Shown: piece after piece, positions 55,134-63,235 of the stretch
Layout of the letters: the number at the start of each line of letters is the position of its first letter
How positions within the stretch are numbered: the first letter of the stretch is position 1
NCBI GenBank assembly: GCA_965212085.1
Contig: OZ243042.1
Span: 2,542,001-2,606,000 of the forward strand
DNA from: JAHRAW01 sp965212085
GTDB taxonomy: Bacteria > Pseudomonadota > Gammaproteobacteria > Arenicellales > Poriferihabitantaceae
Reading direction: 5' to 3'
DNA: 64,000 bases
Translations under genes and position numbers: made by a program
Notes under the pieces: model-generated
What the model saw: the letters and a program-made list of their open reading frames with translations, nothing else
What the model was told of the DNA's origin: nothing
Databases searched by the model: none

Positions 55134-56456
55134 ATGACGCACCCCACCGCCGACACCGCCTTCGTGCCGTTCAACGGCTATCATCAAACCCGGCCGGGCG
55201 AGTGTGATCGCGAGTTGGCCGAAGTCGGGCCGGGCACGGCGTGCGGCGAGTACCTGCGGCGTTACTGGCACCCGGTTTTTATCGCCGCCGAACTGGGCGA
55301 ACGGCCCGAACTGATCCGCATCCTCGGGGAGGAACTGGTATTGTTCCGCGACCTCGGCGGGCGCATCGGACTGGTGCATAAAAAATGCCCGCACCGGCGC
55401 GCCTCGCTGGAATTCGGCCGCTGCGAAGCGCGGGGAATTCGCTGTTGTTATCACGGCTGGCTGTTTGACATAGACGGCGCCATACTCGAAATTCCGGGCG
55501 AACCCGAAGGCTCGGCGTCGGCCAAAAAGATCAAGGAAAGCGAACGCCTGGGCGCCTATCCGGTGCGCGAGTACAAGGGCTTGATCTTTGCGTACTGCGG
55601 CCCGCCGGAAGCGTTGCCGCCGTTTCCGGTGTACGACACCTTCGAGTTACCGGACATGGTGATGTCGCCCTACCTGGTGCGGTTTAACTGCAACTGGATT
55701 CAGGTGCTCGACGCCATCGTTGACCCGGTGCATACCGCGTTTTTGCACTGCAACCAGTTTTCCGACGGGTTCGGCCAACTCGGCGAAATCAAGTTTTACG
55801 AACGCCAACAAACCCGCTTCCTCGGCACCGCCACGCGGCGGGTCGGCGATAATGTATGGGTGCGGGTCAACGAGCTCATCCTGCCCAACTTCACGCAATC
55901 CGGCGCGGCTTTCGCGGTGGACGGAACCGCTCAAAGACTTTTCGGGCGCAGCGCTTTCACGCGCTGGGTGGTGCCCGTTGACGACCAACACTGCATGGCC
56001 TGCGCCTGGGGAAATTTTGGCGAACGCGCCGACCCGCCGGAGTGGAACACGCCGGAAGGAATGCAGCGCATTGAACAGGGCGAACCGGTGGAGCGCAGTT
56101 ACCGGCAAAAACAACAAAACCCCGGAGACATCGAAGCGGTGGAAGGAATGGGGCCGGTCAGCGACCACCAAAAAGAGCACCTGGTTTCCGGCGACCGTGG
56201 CATTACCCTCTACCGGCGGCGCATGCGGCGGTTGTGCCGGGACCTGGCGGTTGGCAAACCCCCGCCCCAACCCACCGACCTCGCGCCCAACGCGATTCCC
56301 ACTTACGGCAGCGATACCGTGATCAAGGCGCCCGGTGCAAAGTTGAACCAAATCAACGACCGCGTTATGGAGATTCTGTTTCAGGCGGATGCGCTGCAAG
56401 GCGCCGACCGCGACCGGGTTGTGATCGAGCAACTAAACCGACTAAACCAACCGTGA
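55134..56456 (+). CDS. Rieske-type oxygenase alpha subunit (2), phthalate/vanillate-like
   Basis: 440-residue oxygenase component of the phthalate dioxygenase type, which has only alpha subunits. Rieske ligands are in KKCPHRRASLEFGRC (C85, H87) and RCCYHGWLFDIDG (C105, with H107). The mononuclear site is DAIVDPVHTAFLHCNQFSDG. The N-terminal GTACGEYLRRYWHPVFIAAEL and C-terminal Gln/Arg-rich SYRQKQQNPGDIEA are typical. ATG 55134 is used; the open frame upstream overlaps the ferredoxin gene. It is followed 8 nt later by a D-2-hydroxyacid dehydrogenase gene. Substrate unknown. Confidence 0.88.
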   Translation: MTHPTADTAFVPFNGYHQTRPGECDRELAEVGPGTACGEYLRRYWHPVFIAAELGERPELIRILGEELVLFRDLGGRIGLVHKKCPHRRASLEFGRCEARGIRCCYHGWLFDIDGAILEIPGEPEGSASAKKIKESERLGAYPVREYKGLIFAYCGPPEALPPFPVYDTFELPDMVMSPYLVRFNCNWIQVLDAIVDPVHTAFLHCNQFSDGFGQLGEIKFYERQQTRFLGTATRRVGDNVWVRVNELILPNFTQSGAAFAVDGTAQRLFGRSAFTRWVVPVDDQHCMACAWGNFGERADPPEWNTPEGMQRIEQGEPVERSYRQKQQNPGDIEAVEGMGPVSDHQKEHLVSGDRGITLYRRRMRRLCRDLAVGKPPPQPTDLAPNAIPTYGSDTVIKAPGAKLNQINDRVMEILFQADALQGADRDRVVIEQLNRLNQP

Positions 56457-56463
56457 AACGCAG

Positions 56464-57492
56464 ATGACTTCCCCCGACAAAATCAAAGTCCACATCAAGA
56501 ACAACCACCACGCCCCCGGCATTTTTCCCAACACCCCGACCGGCGAGGAAGTGTTCACCATCACCCGCGAACGATACGACGCGGTCGCCGAAAAGTTTCC
56601 GGAGGTTGCGGCGAAACTGGACGTGTTCATTGACTGGGACACGGATCATTTCGCCGAGTCCATGGCCGCCGCCGAAGTGCTGCTGACCTGGAACCTGCCC
56701 ACCGAAAACCTCGCTGCCGTGGCGCCGCGCTTGAAGTGGATCCACATTACCGGCGCCGGCGTCGAGCACCTTACGCCCATGGACTGGCTGCCGCCGAACG
56801 TGCGGCTGGTCAACAACAAGGGCGTGCACGCGATCAAGGGCGGCGAGTTCGGCCTCATGGCAATTTTGATGCTGCACACCGCCATGCCGGCGATCGTTTC
56901 CAATCAGGCAAAGGCCGTTTATGATGCGATTTTTTCGCCCCCCATCGCCGGCAAAACCGTGGCCGTGATCGGAGTCGGCAACATCGGCAGATCCGTCGCC
57001 CGACACGCCAAAAACTTCGGGCTGCGCGTAATCGGCGTCAGCCGCCACGGCAACCCGGTGGACGAGGTGGATGAAATTTTTCCGGTAAGCAAACTGGACG
57101 CGGTGCTGCCCCAGGCTGACTTCGTGTTCGTGGTCACGCCGCTGACCGGCGAGACCCGAAACCTGTTGAGCCGCGAACGCCTGTCGCTGCTCAAACCCGG
57201 CGCCGGCCTCGTGAACATCGGCCGGGCGGCGGTGGTTGACTACCGCGCCCTCGCCGAAAAACTCCAAAACGGCGCGTTGAGCGGCGCGATAATAGACGTC
57301 TTTGACGAGGAACCCCTGCCGGCGGATTCCCCGCTATGGCGGGTTCCGAACCTGATCATAACCCCGCACATTTCATCCGACGACGGCAACGCCTACGTGG
57401 CATTGACGCTGACGCTGTTTTTTGAAAATATGCGCCGCTATCTCAATGACGAACCTCTACACAACCAGGTCAGAACCGATTTGGGTTACTGA
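56464..57492 (+). CDS. D-2-hydroxyacid dehydrogenase
   Basis: 342-residue NAD(P)-dependent oxidoreductase of the D-isomer 2-hydroxyacid dehydrogenase family, which reduces a 2-ketoacid or oxidises a D-2-hydroxyacid. The dinucleotide fold is VAVIGVGNIGRSVARHAKNFGLRVIGVSR. The catalytic residues fall in LVNIGRAAVVDYRAL (Arg), VFDEEPLPADSPLW (Glu) and IITPHISS (His). The substrate-domain segment is TGAGVEHL. It closes the plus-strand group, 8 nt after the second oxygenase gene, and could process the acid product of that oxygenase. Repeat mosaic follows at once. Confidence 0.9.
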   Translation: MTSPDKIKVHIKNNHHAPGIFPNTPTGEEVFTITRERYDAVAEKFPEVAAKLDVFIDWDTDHFAESMAAAEVLLTWNLPTENLAAVAPRLKWIHITGAGVEHLTPMDWLPPNVRLVNNKGVHAIKGGEFGLMAILMLHTAMPAIVSNQAKAVYDAIFSPPIAGKTVAVIGVGNIGRSVARHAKNFGLRVIGVSRHGNPVDEVDEIFPVSKLDAVLPQADFVFVVTPLTGETRNLLSRERLSLLKPGAGLVNIGRAAVVDYRALAEKLQNGALSGAIIDVFDEEPLPADSPLWRVPNLIITPHISSDDGNAYVALTLTLFFENMRRYLNDEPLHNQVRTDLGY

Positions 57493-57519
57493 GGTCAGCG
57501 GCTACGCCCCCCGTTGAAC

Positions 57520-57800
57520 GTTGGACGCTGGATTCCCGAATAGCGATGAAACAAACGGTCGCTAACGCTCCCTATTTTTCTATCGTTCGGGAATGACGGG
57601 GGCGCGTGACGCGCATTTGCGGGGGGGGGGAGACCCCCCGCGCCCCCCTTTGCGGCGCGGGGAAACTCCTGTTTCCAGCGCCGCGCGCACATCCCTGTGC
57701 GCGACAGTCCGGCTATCGCCGAACCAAAAAAGCTGGATTCCCGATACGATGAAACAAACGGTCGCTGGCGCTCCCTATTTTTCTATCGTTCGGGTATGAC
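57520..57800. repeat. Repeat modules B-C-B (minus strand) after dehydrogenase gene
   Basis: Module B (about 57530-57597), module C (about 57600-57725, with a longer G run than other copies) and module B (about 57733-57798), all on the minus strand. No gene is supported. Confidence 0.85.
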
Positions 57801-58448
57801 GGCAAAGGCGTAAGGAAGGGCAAAAGAAGCGGCTAAGCGGTGGCGTAGGGGCAGGTCGCGACCTGCCCCTACTACCCGCAAATGCGGGAATGACACCGAG
57901 GAACGTGGCAACCACTCTGCCGTCATTCCCGAGCGTTAGTGTCCGTTGCCGCGCAAGCGGCTTACGGACACTTGGCGCTCTCGGGAATCCAGCGCCATTT
58001 GACCCACCGCCGGTTTAGTCTCTGGATTCCCGAATAGCGATGAAAAATATGGTCGCTAACGCTCCCTATTTTTCTATCGTTCGGGAATGACACCGAGGGA
58101 GATTTGCACTTTCGCGGGTATGACGGCAAAGGCGTAAGGAAGAGCAAAGGAAGCGGCTAAGCGGTGGCGTAGGGGCAGGTCGCGACCTGCCCCTACTACC
58201 CGCAAATGCGGGAATGACACCGAGGAACGTGGCAACCACTCTGCCGTCATTCCCGAGCGTTAGTGTCCGTTGCCGCGTTAGCGGCTTACGGACACTTGGC
58301 GCTCTCGGGAATCCAGCGCCATTTGACCCACCGCCGGTTTAGTCTCTGGATTCCCGAATAGCGATGAAACAAACGGTCGCTAACGCTCCCTATTTTTCTA
58401 TCGTTCGGGAATGACACCGAGGGAGATTTGCACTTTCGCGGGAATGAC
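57801..58448. repeat. Tandem duplication, two 324-bp repeat units
   Basis: Units 57801-58124 and 58125-58448 are near-identical. Each holds, in order, GGCAAAGGCGTAAGGAAG, module D (GGGCAGGTCGCGACCTGCCC), a CCGCAAATGCGGG hairpin, module A and module B on the minus strand, and the ATTTGCACTTTCGCGGG flank. A third partial start follows at 58449. The exact 324-bp spacing of the GGCAAAGGCG anchor supports recent duplication. Confidence 0.85.
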
Positions 58449-58720
58449 GGCAAAGGCGTAAGGAAGGGCAAAAGAAGCGGCTAAGCATCGCGTTTTCTCT
58501 GTCCGTCCTTACGCCTCTGCGCCGTTCAACCGGCGGCGATAGCCGCTGACTTCGGCGCGCGCAGGACGCGCGCGGCGGCGCTGGAAACAGGATGTTTCCC
58601 CGCGCCGCAAGGGGGGCATGCGGGGGTCCCTCCCCCTGCCCCCGCAAATGCGCGTCACGCGCACCCAAACCCGCGCCTCGCGCTGCCCCGCGCCCCGCGC
58701 TGCCGTCATTCCCGGCGGTC
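58449..58720. repeat. Partial third unit and module C upstream of glnT-like gene
   Basis: Starts as a third tandem unit (GGCAAAGGCGTAAGGAAGGG), then switches to the GGCGGCGATAGCCG spacer and module C (about 58550-58665). The whole 57493-58853 gap contains no supported gene. Confidence 0.8.
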
Positions 58721-58853
58721 GCGCTTGCCACCGGGCGATGAGGCTTTTGCCGCAAGCCGCCGTAACGGCTACAATGCGGCCTCATTCAATCCCATCACGG
58801 AAGCGCGGCCTGCCGTAGCCGGGCACCGTTACACCGACCACCGAGGAACCCAA

Positions 58854-60275
58854 ATGACCCCACCCGCCCCCCAATCCCTGGCCGAGGCGTTGCCCGACCG
58901 GAAGACAATCGCCGCCGCCAAAAAGAAACTTGAGGATGCCGGCGTCAAGTACGTGCTGTCCTGCTGGATTGATTTGCTCGGCCAGCCCAAGACCAAGCCG
59001 GTGCCGCTCAGTGATTTTGAGTTGTTGTGCACGGGCAAGGGGCCGCAGTTTGCGGTGCATTCCATTTCCTTTGTGCCCGAACTCGGCCCGGCGGACGCCG
59101 ATCAGATTCCGCTGCCGGATCTGGATACGCTGACCATCTGCCCGTGGGATCGCACCTGCGCGTGGATGGTGGCGGATCTGTGGTGGCGGGACGCGCCCTA
59201 TAACCTGTGCCCGCGCAGCACGCTCAAGCGCGCGATTCGCGACGCCGCCGAAAACGGTTATGCGTTTTACGCCGGCATTGAGCCGGAGTTCATCGCCATG
59301 CGCTGGAAGGACGGCCAGCCGGTCAAGGCTTTTGACGACGACCCGCTGCCGGGGGAAGGGTTGCGGCCGCGCCGTCAGGCGTTCGGGTATGACGTTGAGT
59401 ACACCACCAACGCCATGCCGTTTCTCGGCGAACTCATTGACGTGCTCGAAGCCCTCGGCTGGAACCTGCACGACGTGGTCGCCGAGGGCGCGTATTCCCA
59501 GTTTGAACTGGACTTTCACTACACCAACATCCTGGAGATGGCCGACCGCTTTGTGTTCCTTCGCATCCTGCTCAAGGAAATCGCCAAGAAGCACGGCATC
59601 TTCATCACCTTCATGCCCAAGCCGACCCTCGGCGACTGGCGTTCCGGCGCGCACATGAACATCTCGGTGCGCCCCGCCGACGGCTCCGATAAAAACTTGT
59701 TTGAAGGCGAGGACGGGCAGTGGCACGAATCGGTGTATCACGCCGTCGCCGGCCTGCTGCGCCACGGCGGCGCGCACACCGCCCTCGCCTGCCCGACGGT
59801 CAATTCCTACAACGGCCTGGTGCCCAAAGTCGGCGGCTTTGAAGGCGGCGTTTATACCTGGGCGCCGACCCACATGACCTACGGCGACAACAACCGCTCG
59901 GCCATGCTGCGCCTGCCGCAGAGCCGTTTTTGCATTGAAAACCGCGCCGCCGATATGTGCATGAATCCGTATCTGAGTTTCGCCCTGTCCATCGCCGCCA
60001 TGTGCGACGGCATGCTCAACCGCCACGACCCCGGCAAGCCCTTGAACCAGGATTTATACGCCATGAGCGAACAGGAACTCGCCGACTCCGGCGCCCAACG
60101 CCTGCCGCGCAACCTGCTGGAAGCCGTGGAAGCGTTGCGCGATGATGAACTCGCCGGGCGGGTGCTGGGGGAAACCATGCACCGCTCGTACCTCGCCTAC
60201 AAGGTGGATGAATGGGAGCGCTACCATCAGGAAGTCACCGACTGGGAAGTCCGGGAGTACCTGCGGCTTTTCTGA
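58854..60275 (+). CDS. GlnT-type glutamine synthetase / gamma-glutamylamide synthetase
   Basis: 473-residue glutamine synthetase-fold ligase of the GlnT (rhizobial type III) group. Relatives include gamma-glutamylmethylamide synthetase (GmaS) and amine-glutamylating enzymes of amine catabolism. Blocks are SCWIDLLGQPKTKPVP, YAFYAGIEPEFIAMRW (metal Glu), YSQFELDFHYTNILEMADRFVFLR, KHGIFITFMPKPTLGDWRSGAHMNISVR and RLPQSRFCIENRAADMCMNPYLSFA. ATG 58854 has GAGGA nearby; the open frame to 58725 is repeat-derived. Its neighbours are a MetX-like hydrolase, a cupin and a Rieske oxygenase rather than nitrogen-regulation genes, which favours glutamylation of a small amine over general ammonia assimilation. 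That is an inference. Confidence 0.85.
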   Translation: MTPPAPQSLAEALPDRKTIAAAKKKLEDAGVKYVLSCWIDLLGQPKTKPVPLSDFELLCTGKGPQFAVHSISFVPELGPADADQIPLPDLDTLTICPWDRTCAWMVADLWWRDAPYNLCPRSTLKRAIRDAAENGYAFYAGIEPEFIAMRWKDGQPVKAFDDDPLPGEGLRPRRQAFGYDVEYTTNAMPFLGELIDVLEALGWNLHDVVAEGAYSQFELDFHYTNILEMADRFVFLRILLKEIAKKHGIFITFMPKPTLGDWRSGAHMNISVRPADGSDKNLFEGEDGQWHESVYHAVAGLLRHGGAHTALACPTVNSYNGLVPKVGGFEGGVYTWAPTHMTYGDNNRSAMLRLPQSRFCIENRAADMCMNPYLSFALSIAAMCDGMLNRHDPGKPLNQDLYAMSEQELADSGAQRLPRNLLEAVEALRDDELAGRVLGETMHRSYLAYKVDEWERYHQEVTDWEVREYLRLF

Positions 60276-60285
60276 GTTCTGTGCA

Positions 60286-61311
60286 GTGGCAAATCACGAA
60301 GCCGGCCATCATATCTATTCGCCGGGAGACGTGCGCCTGCAGTCCGGAGAGACGCTGCACGACGCCGAACTCGCTTACGAAACCTGCGGCGCGCTCAACC
60401 CGGCGAAGGACAACGTGGTGCTGCTGCCGACTTTTTACACCGGCACCCATATCCGCAACCGAGGCTTCTTCGGGGCCGGCCGCGCCATTGATCCGAAGCG
60501 GCACTTTATCGTTTCCATCAACCTGTTCGGCAACGGCCTGTCGTCGTCGCCGAGCAACGCAACCCCGCGATGTTGCGGCGCAAAATTTCCCCGCGTTACC
60601 CTGCACGACAACGTCCGCTGCCAGCATCAACTGCTCACCGAACATTTAGGCGTTGAGCGCGTCGCGCTGGTGGCCGGCTGGTCCCTGGCCGGCTGCCAGG
60701 CGTTTCAGTGGGCGAGCCAGTATCCCGGCGCGGTGGATGCGATCCTGCCGTTTTGCGCATCGGCGCGGACTTCGCCCCACAACCGGGTTTTTCTTGAAGG
60801 CGTGAAGGCGGCGTTGCAAGCGGACTGCGCGTTTGACGGCGGCAACTATTCCCGCCCGCCGGCCACGGGGCTGAAAGCGTTCGCGCGGGTCTACGCCGGC
60901 TGGGCCTATTCCCAGGCCTTCTACCGCGAAGGGTTGTACCGCCAACTCGGGTTTGAAACCGTTGAGGCGTTGCTGCGCGACTGGGAGAACGACCACCTCG
61001 ACTGGGACGCCAACGACCTGCTCGCCAAACTGTGGACCTGGCAGCACGGCGACATCAGCGCCAACGATCACCATAAAGGCGACCTGGCGGCGGCGTTGCG
61101 CTCCATCAAAGCCCGCACCATCGTCATCGCCTGCGAAGACGACCTGTACTTCCCGCCCCAGGACAACGCGCTGGAGGTAAAACACATCGCCGCCGGGGAA
61201 CTAAAAGTGTACCCATCGCCCTTCGGGCACTGCGTCGCCTCGCCGGGCAACGACCCCCGCTTCACCGGCTTCCTCGACCGCGCAATCTCGCAACTGCTCG
61301 GCGATACCTAA
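60286..61311 (+). CDS. MetX-like alpha/beta hydrolase (homoserine O-acetyltransferase family)
   Basis: About 341-residue alpha/beta hydrolase of the homoserine acetyltransferase type. SGETLHDAELAYETCGALNPAKDNVVLLPTFYTGTH matches the family N-terminus, VALVAGWSLAGCQAFQWASQYPG has the nucleophile serine, IVIACEDDLYFPP has the acid and VYPSPFGHCVASPGND has the histidine. True MetX has a GGSMGGMQ elbow, whereas this one reads GWSLAGCQ, so it may be a hydrolase rather than an acyltransferase. GTG 60286, 10 nt after the glnT-like gene, is the preferred start; ATG 60142 would overlap that gene heavily. Tight spacing indicates an operon. Confidence 0.8.
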   Translation: MANHEAGHHIYSPGDVRLQSGETLHDAELAYETCGALNPAKDNVVLLPTFYTGTHIRNRGFFGAGRAIDPKRHFIVSINLFGNGLSSSPSNATPRCCGAKFPRVTLHDNVRCQHQLLTEHLGVERVALVAGWSLAGCQAFQWASQYPGAVDAILPFCASARTSPHNRVFLEGVKAALQADCAFDGGNYSRPPATGLKAFARVYAGWAYSQAFYREGLYRQLGFETVEALLRDWENDHLDWDANDLLAKLWTWQHGDISANDHHKGDLAAALRSIKARTIVIACEDDLYFPPQDNALEVKHIAAGELKVYPSPFGHCVASPGNDPRFTGFLDRAISQLLGDT

Positions 61312-61354
61312 TCCCAATCCATTAACGCATCACCATCAACCACCGGAGTTTGCT

Positions 61355-61741
61355 ATGCCAAAACCAACCGTATTCAAGCGCGCGGATATTCAACACCGCT
61401 ACGATCAACTGCCGGAGAACGGCACCTACATCAAGCCGTTCATCACCACGCGCAACTGCGAAAGCATGGCCGGCGGCGTGAACTTCCTGCACAAAACATC
61501 CATTCCCTGGGAGCTCACCTGCGACGAAATCATTTACTGCCACGAAGGCGTCTTCCGGCTGGTCTGCGATGGCCACGACTACGTCCTCAACCCCGGCGAC
61601 ATGATGCTGGTGCCGAAGAACAACCGCATCAAATACGAGACAGACGGCAAGTGCACGATCTTTTACGCCGCATGGCCGGTGGACTGGAAACAACGCGCCG
61701 GCCTCACCGAAGTCCCCGGCATTGACCCGGAAGACATGTAA
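61355..61741 (+). CDS. Cupin-domain protein (EutQ-like)
   Basis: 128-residue single cupin. The barrel motifs are visible in LTCDEIIYCHEGVFRLVCDGHDYVLNPGDMMLVPKNNRIKYET, with the GDMMLVPKN turn like the second cupin motif of EutQ-type ethanolamine-utilisation proteins. The first metal-binding motif is incomplete (only one His), so catalysis is uncertain; binding of a small ligand or an acetate-kinase-like role as in EutQ is possible. ATG 61355 follows GGAG within the upstream 15 nt. It is part of the glnT-like operon, 43 nt after the hydrolase gene. Confidence 0.78.
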   Translation: MPKPTVFKRADIQHRYDQLPENGTYIKPFITTRNCESMAGGVNFLHKTSIPWELTCDEIIYCHEGVFRLVCDGHDYVLNPGDMMLVPKNNRIKYETDGKCTIFYAAWPVDWKQRAGLTEVPGIDPEDM

Positions 61742-61754
61742 AGCAGGCCGCGTC

Positions 61755-62930
61755 ATGGGCAGCGACGGGTTTGATGCGATTATGCAGGGCCTCGGCAAGG
61801 TCGGGCATCCCCTCGCCGGTTCCATGACCCTGCCGCCGCTTTGTTACCATGATGAAGCGTGGCTTGAACGCGAGCGCGCGCAAATTTTTGGGCGCGGCTG
61901 GGTCGCGGTGGGGCGGGCAGACCGCTGGCCCGAAGCCGGCGATTACGCCGCCCTCGACCTCGCCGGCGTGCCGCTGGTGGTGATGCGCGACAACGCCGGG
62001 CGGCTTCGGGCCTGGGCCAACAGCTGCCGCCACCGGGGCATGAAACTGCTGTCCGGCGAAGGCCGCTGCAAGGTCGTGGCCTGCCCCTTTCACGCCTGGA
62101 CCTACGACCTCAACGGTGCGCTGATTTCCGCGCCGCGCATGGAAACCAGCAGCGGCTTCGACCCCGCCGACTTCGGCTTGACGGCGTTCCGGCTGGAATG
62201 TCAGGACGGCTTTGCCTTCGTCTGCCTTGACCCCGAACAACGCGCACTTGAAGACTGGCTGGGCGACTTTGCCGAGGTGCACCAACCGTGGGCGTTGGAA
62301 GAATGGGTCAGCACCCGGGTGCGGGAATTCCAAGTGGCCTGCAACTGGAAACTGTTCATTGAGGTCTTCAACGAATACTACCACCTGCCCTACGTGCACC
62401 CACATTCCATCGCAGACGCGTACCTGGAACCGGAACCGTGCGACGCGGTAATCGGCGAATACACCACCCAGTTCGGCGCAACCAAAGGCAGCGGCGGGCT
62501 GCTCGAAGAAAACCGCGCCCAGGGCCTGCCGCCGGCGCCGCACCTGCGCGGCCGCGACCTGAGCGGCACGCGCTACACCTGGGTCTATCCCAACCTCACC
62601 TTCGCCGCGTGCTTCGACGCCCTGTGGATGTACCAGGCGTATCCCGTCACCGCCGCCTCCTGCAACGTAATCCAAACCATCGCCTTCCCCCGCGCGTCCA
62701 CCCAACGAAATGATTTCGCCGCCCGCGCGCAAACCTATTACCAGCGAATAGACCAGGCCCTCAAAGAAGACCTGCCATTCCTCCACGACCAACAAACCGG
62801 CCTCGCCTCCCGCTTCGCCCGCCAGGGACGTTTCTCGGCCCTCGAACCCAGCGTAGGAAACTTCGCCTGCTGGTATGCGGAAGCCATGCACGGCGCCGGC
62901 CAGACCCCCGCCGTCGTTCCCGAACGATAG
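61755..62930 (+). CDS. Rieske-type oxygenase alpha subunit (3), with repeat-derived C-terminus
   Basis: 391-residue oxygenase component. Rieske ligands are CRHRG and CPFHAW. The mononuclear site is FIEVFNEYYHLPYVHPHS. The N-terminal GRGWVAVGRADRWPEAGDY and the C-terminal SALEPSVGNFACWY are typical of oxygenases acting on quaternary amines or aromatic acids. The final residues AVVPER and the TAG stop are read from the start of a module B repeat (GTTCCCGAACGATAG), so the original C-terminus was probably replaced. ATG 61755 is 13 nt after the cupin gene. With the glnT-like synthetase it may oxidise a gamma-glutamylated or methylated amine; no reductase is visible. Confidence 0.86.
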   Translation: MGSDGFDAIMQGLGKVGHPLAGSMTLPPLCYHDEAWLERERAQIFGRGWVAVGRADRWPEAGDYAALDLAGVPLVVMRDNAGRLRAWANSCRHRGMKLLSGEGRCKVVACPFHAWTYDLNGALISAPRMETSSGFDPADFGLTAFRLECQDGFAFVCLDPEQRALEDWLGDFAEVHQPWALEEWVSTRVREFQVACNWKLFIEVFNEYYHLPYVHPHSIADAYLEPEPCDAVIGEYTTQFGATKGSGGLLEENRAQGLPPAPHLRGRDLSGTRYTWVYPNLTFAACFDALWMYQAYPVTAASCNVIQTIAFPRASTQRNDFAARAQTYYQRIDQALKEDLPFLHDQQTGLASRFARQGRFSALEPSVGNFACWYAEAMHGAGQTPAVVPER

Positions 62931-63110
62931 AAAAATAAGGAGCGTAGCGACTATATTTTTCATCGTATCGGGAATCCCGCTTTTTCGGCCCGGCGATAGC
63001 CGGCTGTCGCGCACAGGGATGTGCGCGCGGCGCTGAAAACAGGATGTTTTCCCGCGCCGCACAGGGGGGTGCGGGGGGTCTCCCCCCCCGCATGCGCGTC
63101 ACGCGCAACC
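62915..63110. repeat. Repeat modules B and C between oxygenase 3 and parC
   Basis: Module B (about 62913-62978) overlaps the end of the upstream gene, and module C follows (about 63000-63108). The 62931-63235 gap contains no gene. Confidence 0.85.
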
Positions 63111-63180
63111 CACCCCGCGCCCTCGCGCCCCCGGCCAACCCGGAAAACAAAATACCACTGTCCGCAGATTCCCGCTCCGT

Positions 63181-63186
63181 TATAAT
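63181..63186 (+). promoter_or_regulatory. Candidate -10 box of parC
   Basis: TATAAT 49 nt upstream of ATG 63236, just beyond the repeat mosaic. A weak -35 (CTGTCC, 63159-63164) would give a spacing of 16 nt. Confidence 0.5.
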
Positions 63187-63235
63187 CAACCTTATCGTCC
63201 CTGAACCTCACCACCACCGTACCGCCACAATCACA

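Noticed and set aside
57490..58720. Repeat array considered as a CRISPR locus
   Set aside because: Units are long (324 bp), composite and palindromic, with no regularly spaced unique spacers and no cas genes.
60142..60285. Start of the MetX-like gene at ATG 60142
   Set aside because: Would overlap the glnT-like gene by 134 bp and adds residues unrelated to the family; GTG 60286 fits better.
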